DNA of 12,083 nt from Kiritimatiellia bacterium (GTDB lineage Bacteria > Verrucomicrobiota > Kiritimatiellia > RFP12 > UBA1067). The number at the start of each line of letters is the position of its first letter. Position 1 is the first letter of the stretch. The position numbers were made by a program, and so were the translations under genes. This document shows, one piece after another, positions 6,553-12,083 of the stretch. Below the pieces are notes generated by a model. The model did no database searches and had not been told where the DNA came from. It was given only the letters and a program-made list of their open reading frames with translations. The stretch spans positions 1 to 12,083 of the forward strand of contig JAKSOX010000041.1 in the NCBI GenBank assembly GCA_024405335.1. Direction: 5' to 3'.

Positions 6553-7314
6553 ATGGACAAAATAAAAGTGGGCATCGTCGGGTGCGGGTTCGTGGGCGGC
6601 GCGCTGAAGGCGTGGCTCGAGGAAAACAATCCCGCCGTGGAAATTCGCGTGAGCGACCCGCCCAAGGGGTTCAACGATCCGATGGACGGCATCGACGTCG
6701 CGTTTCTGCAAATCCACGTGCCCACGGAGGACGACGGCACGCAGGACCTGACGCTGATGAAGCAGTTGATTTCCGCGTTGCCGAAAGTGCCCGTGTTCGT
6801 GCGCACCACGGTTTTGCCGGGCACGAGCGAAATGCTTTCGCGCGAGACGGGCCATCAGGTGTGCTACATGCCGGAGTTCCTCAGCGAGCGCACGCACATC
6901 GAAGATTTCAGAAAACAGACGCTGGTGTTCACTGGCGCCGTGGAGCTGCTGTCCAGGATTTTCGTCGGCAAGCGCTTTGCCGTGATGAGTCCGCTTGAAG
7001 CCGAAATCACGAAGTACGCGCACAACGTCTTCGGGGCCTACAAAGTGACGTACTTCAACGCAGTGCGCGAGTATTGCGAAAAGATGGGCGCCAATTGGGC
7101 CAACGTCCACAACGGCTGCCTGCTTTCCGGCTACATCAACGACACGCACACCTACGTGCCCGGCCCTGACGGCAAGCGCGGCTACGGCGGCAAGTGCTTT
7201 CCCAAAGACGTGAACGCCTTCGCGAAGATGACGGCGGGCATGCCGCTCGGGAAACTGCTCGCGCCGCTCCACGAACTCAACGTGCATTTTCGCGGCGTCG
7301 AAGAGCGCATCTGA
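6553..7314 (+). CDS. Short nucleotide-sugar dehydrogenase (UDP-glucose/GDP-mannose dehydrogenase family)
   Basis: A 253-residue cytoplasmic protein. The NAD-binding Rossmann motif GIVGCGFVGG is at 7-16 (GxGxxG at Gly10, 12, 15). VPTEDDGTQD (57-66), TTVLPGT (85-91) and PEFLSER (107-113) follow the family pattern. AEITKYAHNVFGAYK (150-164) holds the conserved Lys154 and Asn158, and GYGGKCFPKD (210-219) holds the catalytic Cys215 and Lys219. Family members oxidise the C6 of an NDP-sugar to a uronate in two NAD steps and are usually 390-450 residues; here the chain ends 38 residues after the catalytic Cys, so the C-terminal substrate-binding domain is missing. The end is a normal stop with no remnant downstream. 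ATG 6553 is chosen over ATG 6547 because AGGGGG (6540-6545) is 7 nt before it but only 1 nt before 6547. No clear promoter is seen. Confidence 0.8.
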   Translation: MDKIKVGIVGCGFVGGALKAWLEENNPAVEIRVSDPPKGFNDPMDGIDVAFLQIHVPTEDDGTQDLTLMKQLISALPKVPVFVRTTVLPGTSEMLSRETGHQVCYMPEFLSERTHIEDFRKQTLVFTGAVELLSRIFVGKRFAVMSPLEAEITKYAHNVFGAYKVTYFNAVREYCEKMGANWANVHNGCLLSGYINDTHTYVPGPDGKRGYGGKCFPKDVNAFAKMTAGMPLGKLLAPLHELNVHFRGVEERI

Positions 7315-7324
7315 TTGCCGGCTT

Positions 7325-7358
7325 GGACTTCGCCCGCCGTCGTGGGGGCGAAGAATCC
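7325..7358 (+). other. Strong hairpin between the dehydrogenase gene and rsmE
   Basis: CTTCGCCC (7328-7335) pairs perfectly with GGGCGAAG (7346-7353) over a 10-nt loop. GGA/TCC extends the stem after a small bulge. There is no U tract, so it is not a standard intrinsic terminator. It may stabilise or end the upstream transcript, as it lies in the gap before the rsmE promoter. Confidence 0.45.
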
Positions 7359-7383
7359 ACGTTCGCGCCCGGTGATGATTTTG

Positions 7384-7392
7384 TGGTATAAT
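7384..7392 (+). promoter_or_regulatory. Extended -10 promoter for rsmE, leaderless layout
   Basis: TGG followed by the consensus TATAAT (7387-7392) forms an extended -10. No good -35 is seen at the expected place, which extended -10 promoters tolerate. Only 7 nt separate the -10 from the rsmE ATG at 7400, so the transcript should begin at or next to the start codon. Confidence 0.7.
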
Positions 7393-7399
7393 CCACGAC

Positions 7400-8167
7400 A
7401 TGAACCGCATTCTTTTCGAGCCGGAGGAAATCCACGACGGCGCCGTCACGTTCGACGGCGTCCGCGCGGCCCACGTGGTGGAGGTGCTGCACGGTTCGGC
7501 GGGGCAGGTGCTGAAGACGGGCGTGCTGGGCGGCAAGATCGGCACGTCCGAGATCATGGCGGTTCGCGCGCGGGGGGACGCGGAAAACCCCTGGGAAGTT
7601 TCCGTCCGCTGCGCGCACGACGCGGAAAGTCCGCGCCCGTGGGTGGATCTCGTGCTGGCGCCGCCGCGGCCGCGCGCGCTGAAGCGGCTGCTGCCGCAGC
7701 TCGCGGGCATGGGCGTGGGCAAAATCGTGCTCGTGGGCGCGGAGAAGGTGGAGAAGGCCTTTTGGGGCGCGCAGCTGCTCAAGCCCGAAATCCACCGTCC
7801 GCTGTTGGTGGACGGCCTCATGCAGGCCGGCACGTCGTTCGTGCCGGAGATCCGGTGCGAACGGAATTTCCGCCGATACGCGGAATCGCGCCTGGTCGAC
7901 GAGTTCGCGGGTTGCGACAAGGTGGTTGGGCATCCGTCCGGCGGACGGCGCGCGGCGGACGGCACGCGGCGGACGGCGCGCGGGCTCGTGGTGGCGATCG
8001 GGCCCGAAGGCGGCTGGACGGACGGCGAACTCGCGCTTTTGGAGTCGAAGGGCTTCCGTCGGCGTTCGCTCGGGCGGCGGATTCTGAAGACCGACACCGC
8101 CGCCATCGCGCTGTTGGCGCAGCTGATGGAGACGTACGACGCGGAAGGGCGGGGCGCGGAAGATTGA
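7400..8167 (+). CDS. rsmE: 16S rRNA (uracil-1498-N3)-methyltransferase
   Basis: A 255-residue SPOUT-class enzyme that uses S-adenosylmethionine to methylate U1498 of 16S rRNA in the 30S subunit. The N-terminal PUA-like part (1-75) starts with the usual layout (MNRILFEPEEI, then VRAAHVVEVLHG at 21-32). KRLLPQLAGMGVGKIVLVGAEK (95-116) is the start of the SPOUT fold. The knot and SAM loop are AIGPEGGWTDGEL (199-211) and LGRRILKTDTA (224-234), where LKTDTA stands for the usual LRTETA. Residues 181-194 are encoded by a 3 x 14-bp tandem repeat; without it the length would be 241, close to usual family size. The start is fixed by N-terminal homology; no Shine-Dalgarno is present and the promoter -10 lies 7 nt upstream, implying a leaderless mRNA. 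The next gene follows after 52 nt. Confidence 0.92.
   Translation: MNRILFEPEEIHDGAVTFDGVRAAHVVEVLHGSAGQVLKTGVLGGKIGTSEIMAVRARGDAENPWEVSVRCAHDAESPRPWVDLVLAPPRPRALKRLLPQLAGMGVGKIVLVGAEKVEKAFWGAQLLKPEIHRPLLVDGLMQAGTSFVPEIRCERNFRRYAESRLVDEFAGCDKVVGHPSGGRRAADGTRRTARGLVVAIGPEGGWTDGELALLESKGFRRRSLGRRILKTDTAAIALLAQLMETYDAEGRGAED
7940..7981 (+). repeat. Three tandem copies of a 14-bp unit inside rsmE
   Basis: The unit GGCGGACGGCGCGC occurs at 7940-7953, 7954-7967 and 7968-7981; the middle copy differs at one base (A at 7964). Because 14 is not a multiple of 3, each copy is read in a different frame, yet three copies total 42 bp and keep the rsmE frame, adding 14 residues (181-194) just before the SAM-binding loop. 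Confidence 0.95.
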
Positions 8168-8202
8168 AAAGGCGAAAGCCCGGAACTTGGATTTCGAAAT
8201 TG

Positions 8203-8213
8203 AAAGGAAAGGA
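8203..8213 (+). promoter_or_regulatory. Double Shine-Dalgarno for the M14-CocE gene
   Basis: AAAGGAAAGGA contains two overlapping AAAGGA sites, at 8203-8208 and 8208-8213. The first is 5 nt before ATG 8214 and the second 6 nt before ATG 8220, both in frame. The downstream ATG gives a signal peptide with a basic start (MRVK) and is preferred. Confidence 0.6.
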
Positions 8214-8219
8214 ATGGAC

Positions 8220-10883
8220 ATGCGAGTGAAGGGAATGATCGGGGCGCTGGCCTGCTGGGCGGCGTTCGGCGCGTTTGCGGAAATCACGGTGGACGACAAA
8301 ATCCCCGCCGGCAACATCGTGTTCGAGAAGACGGAGGGCGACGTGGTGTACGTGCACCAGGACCTGCGCGACACGCAAGGGCCTTGGTTCTATTGGGCGA
8401 TGCGCGTCAAGGGCGCGGCCGGCCGCACGCTCACGTTCAAGTTCACGAAGTCCGTCGCCGTGGGCGTGCGCGGTCCCGTGGTGTCCGTCGACCGGGGCAA
8501 GACCTACCGGTTCGCGGCGCAGAAGGACGCCACGCGCAATTCGTTCGTCTATGCGTTCGGCAAGGACGCGGACGAGGTGTGGTTCTACGAATGCCATCCC
8601 TACCTGCAGAAGGACTGGGATGCGTTCCTCGCGCAGAACGCGGACGCGCGGGGCAAGACGTTCACCACGGGCGTGCTGTGTAAGTCCAGGAAGGGGCGCG
8701 ACGTGCCGTGCGCGCGTTTCGGCTGCATCGGCAAGGAGCCGCGCTTCCGCGTGCTCATGACGTCCCGCCACCACTGCTCGGAGACGATGGCCACCTTCGC
8801 GCTGGAAGGATTCTGCGCGGCGTTCTTCGACAACGACGAGCACGGCGAGTGGCTGCGCCGCAACGTGGAGGCCATGGTGGTGCCGTTCGTCGACTACGAC
8901 GGCGCCATGGACGGCGACCAGGGCAAGAACCGCCGCCCCCACGACCACAACCGCGACTACGGCGCGTTCGTCCATCCCGAAACGAAGGCGCTCGCCGACT
9001 GGGTGAAGAAGCATGCGGACAATCGCGTGGACGTGGCGATGGACATGCACTGTCCGTGGCTTTTCGGCGACCACAACGAATGGCTCTACTGCCCGATGAA
9101 GAACCCGAAACACTACGCGCCGGGCGGCGAAGCGCGCGAGAAGCGTTTTTCCGAACTGCTCCAGAAGCTGCAGACGGGCGGCTACCGCTACAGCGTCGAC
9201 AACGACCTCGCCTTCGGCGTGGGCTGGAACACGGACGGCAACTACCAGCAGGGGATGCCTTGCACCATGTGGGCGCTGAAGACCTTCAAGCCGCTCGTGG
9301 GCCGCTGCTGGGAAATCCCGTTCGCCAACGCCAACGGGGCGATCATGGTGCCGGCGATGGCGCGCCAGCTCGGGCGCGACCTGGCGGCGGTGTGCGAGGC
9401 GTTTCTCGAAGAAGAGGACGCCAAGCGTCCGGGCGCGTTCCAGAACAACGTGCGCGTGCCGATGCGCGACGGCGTGAACCTCGCGGCCGACGTGTACCTG
9501 CCCACGAACCGTCCCGCGGAGAAGATCGGCTGCCTGCTGCAGTTTTCGCCGTACCAGGCGACGCGCGCGGACAAGCCCTGGTGGGCCGAGCGCGCCGAAG
9601 AGTGGGGCGTCGCCACGGTGAGCGCGGACTGCCGCGGCCTGTGCAACGCGGAAGGCAAGTTCGAGCCGTGGGATCCGCTGTTGCCGAAGGACGCGTACGA
9701 CCTGCTCGAATGGATTTCGACGCGTCCGTGGAGCAACGGCCGCGTCGTGATGGTGGGCGGATCCTACCCCGGCGCCACGCAGCTCGCGTGCATGCGTTCC
9801 GGCCATCCGGCGCTCGTCGCCTGCGCGCCGAGCGTGGTGACCTTCGATCCTTATTCGATCAACTACGCGAACGGCGTGCTGATTCCGCAGTTCTTCAAGG
9901 CGTGGCATTCCGGACTCGCGGGCGCGGAGTCCTGGGCGGAGCTCGAGCGCCATCCAACGCGCGACGCATGGTGGGCCGTCCGCAGCACGCTGGGAGACCT
10001 CAAGAAATCCCGCGGGCGCGCGTTCTACCAGGCCGGCTGGTTCGACATGCTCGGCGTGCAGACGTTCGAGTCGCTGCGCGTGATGCCCAAAGGCAGCTTC
10101 CTGCGCATCGGGCCGTGGAGCCACGGCGTGGACACCTTCGACAATCCCGAAATCAACTACAAGGACAAAGGCGGGTTCGTCACGGAGGACATGGAGATCG
10201 AATTCCTCCGCAGCGCGCTCGCGGGGCGCGATTCCGAAACGGCGAAAGCGCCGGGCCACATCTTCATGTTCGTGATGGGCCGCAACGAATGGCGTTACGA
10301 GAAGGAGTGGCCGCTGGCGCGCACGCAGTGGACGAAGCTCCATTTCGACGCGGACAAGAAACTGACGTGGGGCGCGCCGGCGCGCGGCGCCGACTCCTTC
10401 GCGTACGACCCCGCGAATCCCACGCCGTCCCGCGGAGGCCGCATCATCCACGCGGGCGGGCAGTACGACCAGACGGAAATCGAAAAGCGCGCCGACGTGA
10501 TGACCTACACCGGCGACGTGCTGGAAGAGGATCTCGAAGTGACGGGGCCGGTGCGCGCCGATCTGTTCGTCGCCTCCACCGCCGCCGAGTCGGACGTGGC
10601 CGTGAAGCTCGTGGACGTCCATCCCGACGGCAAGGCCTACAACGTGGTGGACGGCATCTGCCGCGCGAAATACGCGGCCGGCCAGCCGATCCGGCTGCAG
10701 TTCCAGGTGGACGTCACCGCCTACGTGTTCCTGAAGGGACACCGCGTGCGCGTGGAAATCGCCGGCGCCAATTCGCCGCATTACGCGAAGAGCCCGAACG
10801 CGGCCACGCAGACGCTGCTGCGCGGCGGTCCGAACGGATCCTGTTTGGTTCTGCCCGTCATTCCAGCCGCGAAGAAGAACTGA
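8220..10883 (+). CDS. Secreted two-domain hydrolase: M14 zinc carboxypeptidase fused to CocE/NonD (S15-type) serine hydrolase
   Basis: An 887-residue exported protein. Residues 1-20 are a signal peptide (MRVKGMIG..., cleavage after AFA). Residues 21-150 resemble the beta N-domain of cytosolic-carboxypeptidase-like M14 enzymes, with CHPYLQKDW at 125-133. The M14 domain follows: zinc ligands His185 and Glu188 (HCSE) and His277 (AMDMH), the substrate-carboxylate pair Asn244-Arg245 (DHNRDY), and catalytic Glu365 (WEIP). From 408 a CocE/NonD hydrolase begins (VRVPMRDGVNLAADVYLP): Ser515 in GGSYPG, probable Asp609 in GWFDM, His635 in GPWSHG. From about 760 comes the C-terminal jelly roll (LEEDLEVTGPVRADL, HRVRVEIAGANSP). 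Both active sites look complete, so it may trim peptides or amides by two chemistries outside the cytoplasm; the substrate is unknown. It sits 52 nt after rsmE and 3 nt before murG. Confidence 0.88.
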   Translation: MRVKGMIGALACWAAFGAFAEITVDDKIPAGNIVFEKTEGDVVYVHQDLRDTQGPWFYWAMRVKGAAGRTLTFKFTKSVAVGVRGPVVSVDRGKTYRFAAQKDATRNSFVYAFGKDADEVWFYECHPYLQKDWDAFLAQNADARGKTFTTGVLCKSRKGRDVPCARFGCIGKEPRFRVLMTSRHHCSETMATFALEGFCAAFFDNDEHGEWLRRNVEAMVVPFVDYDGAMDGDQGKNRRPHDHNRDYGAFVHPETKALADWVKKHADNRVDVAMDMHCPWLFGDHNEWLYCPMKNPKHYAPGGEAREKRFSELLQKLQTGGYRYSVDNDLAFGVGWNTDGNYQQGMPCTMWALKTFKPLVGRCWEIPFANANGAIMVPAMARQLGRDLAAVCEAFLEEEDAKRPGAFQNNVRVPMRDGVNLAADVYLPTNRPAEKIGCLLQFSPYQATRADKPWWAERAEEWGVATVSADCRGLCNAEGKFEPWDPLLPKDAYDLLEWISTRPWSNGRVVMVGGSYPGATQLACMRSGHPALVACAPSVVTFDPYSINYANGVLIPQFFKAWHSGLAGAESWAELERHPTRDAWWAVRSTLGDLKKSRGRAFYQAGWFDMLGVQTFESLRVMPKGSFLRIGPWSHGVDTFDNPEINYKDKGGFVTEDMEIEFLRSALAGRDSETAKAPGHIFMFVMGRNEWRYEKEWPLARTQWTKLHFDADKKLTWGAPARGADSFAYDPANPTPSRGGRIIHAGGQYDQTEIEKRADVMTYTGDVLEEDLEVTGPVRADLFVASTAAESDVAVKLVDVHPDGKAYNVVDGICRAKYAAGQPIRLQFQVDVTAYVFLKGHRVRVEIAGANSPHYAKSPNAATQTLLRGGPNGSCLVLPVIPAAKKN

Positions 10884-10886
10884 GCC

Positions 10887-11984
10887 ATGGACAAGAAGAA
10901 ATTCGTGGTGGCGTGCGGCGGCACGGGCGGGCATTCGTTCCCCGGACTCGCGGTGGCGGCGGAACTCGCCGCGCGCGGGCACGAAGTGACGGTGTGGACT
11001 TCGGGGCGCGCCATCGAGGGATCCGTGATGAAGGAATGGGCGGGCCCCGTGTTCGCGACGGGCGCCAAGCCGCTCGCGCCGCGCTTCGCGCTGGCGAATC
11101 TGCGGGCGTTGTGGCGTTCCTGGCGCGAGATGCGGCGCGATCCGCCCGACGCGGTGCTGGCGATGGGTTCCTACGCCAGCCTGCCGCCCGTGGCGGCGGC
11201 CGTTTTGCGCCGCGTGCCCGTGGTGCTGCACGAGGCGAACACGGTGCCGGGCCGCGCCGTCGATTTCCTGGCGCATTTCGCCACGGCGGTCGCCATCAGC
11301 TTCGCCGAAACGGCGGAACGCCTGCGCGGACTGAAGTGCGAGCTCACGGGCTTGCCCGTGCGCAGGGAAATCGTCGGCTGCGAGCGGTTCGCGGAAGTGC
11401 CGCCCGACGCGTTCTGCGTGTTCGTGACGGGCGGCAGCCAGGGGGCGCACCGCGTGAACGAACTCGCCGTCGAAGCGCTGTCGTACGTGCAGGCGGGATT
11501 CAAAAAGCTCGGGCGCAAGCTGTACGTGATCCACCAGACGGGCGCGGCCGACGAGGGTTGGGTGATGGGACGCTATGCGGCGTCCGCCCTGCCTTCGCGC
11601 GTGAACGCGTTCGAGCGCGAGATGGGCAGGGCGTTCGCCACCGCCGATCTCGTGATCGCCCGCGCGGGCGCGTCCACGTGTTTCGAGCTCGCGCTCACTG
11701 GCAAGCCCGCGTTCCTCATCCCGCTGCCGACGGCGTTGCGCGACCACCAGCACCGGAACGCCTCGTCGTTCGTGGCGGCCGGGGCGGCCGCGGAAGGTCT
11801 GCAGGACGAATTGACGGCGCGCGCGTTGGCGAACTGGATTCTGAAGCGCGCGTCGGATCCGGCGTCGTTGGAGGAGATGTCGGCCAAGATGAAGGCGCTG
11901 TCGCAGCCGGACGCGGCGGCGAACGTGGCGAACCTGATGGAAAGGGTGGTGGACCCAGCAGGACTTGAACCTGCGACCAAGTGA
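10887..11984 (+). CDS. murG: UDP-GlcNAc:lipid I GlcNAc transferase
   Basis: A 365-residue GT28 glycosyltransferase at the inner face of the membrane that adds GlcNAc to lipid I to form lipid II in peptidoglycan synthesis. Motifs: GGTGGHSFPGLAVA (11-24), MGSYASLPP (93-101), HEANTVPGRA (115-124), TGLPVR (154-159), TGGSQGAHRVNE (181-192), HQTG (216-219), ARAGASTCFEL (258-268) with the donor-site Glu267, and DHQHRNA (286-292). Small departures are HEAN for the usual HEQN and TGLPVR for TGNPVR. It starts 3 nt after the previous stop with only weak GAAGAAG upstream, suggesting translational coupling. Residues 354-365 (VVDPAGLEPATK) are encoded by DNA antisense to a tRNA on the other strand; the normal protein probably ends functionally near 353. 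It lies apart from any visible division/cell-wall cluster. Confidence 0.92.
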   Translation: MDKKKFVVACGGTGGHSFPGLAVAAELAARGHEVTVWTSGRAIEGSVMKEWAGPVFATGAKPLAPRFALANLRALWRSWREMRRDPPDAVLAMGSYASLPPVAAAVLRRVPVVLHEANTVPGRAVDFLAHFATAVAISFAETAERLRGLKCELTGLPVRREIVGCERFAEVPPDAFCVFVTGGSQGAHRVNELAVEALSYVQAGFKKLGRKLYVIHQTGAADEGWVMGRYAASALPSRVNAFEREMGRAFATADLVIARAGASTCFELALTGKPAFLIPLPTALRDHQHRNASSFVAAGAAAEGLQDELTARALANWILKRASDPASLEEMSAKMKALSQPDAAANVANLMERVVDPAGLEPATK

Positions 11985-12023
11985 TTATGAGTCACCTGCT
12001 CTGACCGACTGAGCTATGGGTCC
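11947..12023 (-). tRNA. tRNA with CAT anticodon, probably tRNA-Ile2 (AUA), CCA encoded
   Basis: On the - strand the acceptor stem is GGACCCA (12023-12017) with TGGGTCC (11957-11951). The D arm is GCTC/GAGC, the anticodon stem GGTGA/TCACT with loop CTCATAA, and the anticodon CAT at 11989-11987. The T arm has loop TTCAAGT, the discriminator is A (11950), and CCA is encoded (11949-11947). CAT can be elongator Met or lysidine-modified Ile2. C4-G69 and C5-G68 in the acceptor stem, and a body very like E. coli Ile2 (ACTCATAATC, TTGGTCGC), favour Ile2, a TilS substrate; elongator Met is the alternative. Its 3' part overlaps the end of murG on the opposite strand. Confidence 0.93.
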
Positions 12024-12028
12024 AGTTT

Positions 12029-12083
12029 TGGCGCCCCTGAGAGGACTCGAACCTCCTACCCACTGCTTAGAAGGCAGTTGCTC
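12029..12083 (-). tRNA. tRNA-Arg (anticodon TCT), 5' part beyond the window
   Basis: The visible 3' part on the - strand shows the anticodon arm ACTGC-CTTCTAA-GCAGT with anticodon TCT at 12071-12069, the T arm GGAGG-TTCGAGT-CCTCT, acceptor half CAGGGGC (12039-12033), discriminator G (12032) and encoded CCA (12031-12029). The D arm is only partly included and the 5' acceptor half lies past 12083. It reads AGA. Only 5 nt separate it from the CAT tRNA, so the two are one transcript, with this gene first. Confidence 0.93.

Noticed and set aside
7940..7981. Tandem repeat considered as a CRISPR or attachment site
   Set aside because: The units are directly adjacent with no spacers and lie inside a coding frame.
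8220..8280. Lipoprotein signal at Cys12 of the dual hydrolase
   Set aside because: The residues before Cys are Ala-Leu-Ala at positions 9-11, a poor lipobox and too close to the start. An AFA cleavage site after residue 20 explains the signal better.
7818..11753. A very long open frame on the - strand opposite rsmE, the dual hydrolase and murG
   Set aside because: It is Arg/His/Ala-rich with no recognisable domain and mirrors the codon bias of the + strand genes, which carry clear family motifs. It is a high-GC antisense artefact.

Overview
The window is a GC-rich, gene-dense bacterial chromosomal segment. All protein genes lie on the + strand, and two tRNA genes enter from the right on the - strand. 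Strong Shine-Dalgarno sequences of the AAAGGA type precede most genes. The gene set (a eukaryote-type hexokinase, an FHS-family hexose symporter, a secreted protein resembling the LA_2272 surface-repeat family, and a secreted M14/CocE hydrolase) would fit a carbohydrate-fermenting member of the Planctomycetes-Verrucomicrobia-Lentisphaerae-Kiritimatiellae group. That placement is an impression from gene content and composition, not a demonstrated assignment.

Layout. (1) Positions 1-590: the tail of an unrecognised gene, overlapped by ATGA with a small zincin-like metallopeptidase, followed by a GC hairpin. (2) Positions 606-5605: a hexose-use operon with its own extended -10 promoter, in the order hexokinase, galactokinase, FHS-type MFS symporter, aldose 1-epimerase. 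Spacers are 49, 40 and 10 nt. The four proteins would import glucose or galactose, interconvert anomers and phosphorylate both sugars; galT and galE are not in the window. (3) Positions 5602-6396: a strong promoter overlapping the epimerase stop codon drives a secreted 240-residue protein built of about eleven short glycine-anchored repeats. (4) Positions 6419-6533: tRNA-Arg(CCG) with a clear intrinsic terminator. (5) Positions 6553-7314: a short NDP-sugar dehydrogenase lacking the usual C-terminal domain. (6) Positions 7384-11984: an apparent rsmE / M14-CocE fusion / murG operon, starting from an extended -10 element placed so that the rsmE mRNA should be leaderless. (7) Positions 11947-12083, - strand: tRNA-Arg(TCT), cut by the window edge, then a CAT-anticodon tRNA that looks like tRNA-Ile2. 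The murG reading frame runs 38 nt into this tRNA, antisense to it.

No CRISPR array, insertion sequence, integrase or phage gene is visible, and no gene-free stretch exceeds 300 bases. The most unusual items are a single secreted polypeptide carrying both a complete M14 zinc-carboxypeptidase site and a complete CocE/S15-type serine-hydrolase triad; a 3 x 14-bp tandem repeat inserted in rsmE; and two near-identical promoter-to-ATG junctions suggesting leaderless initiation.
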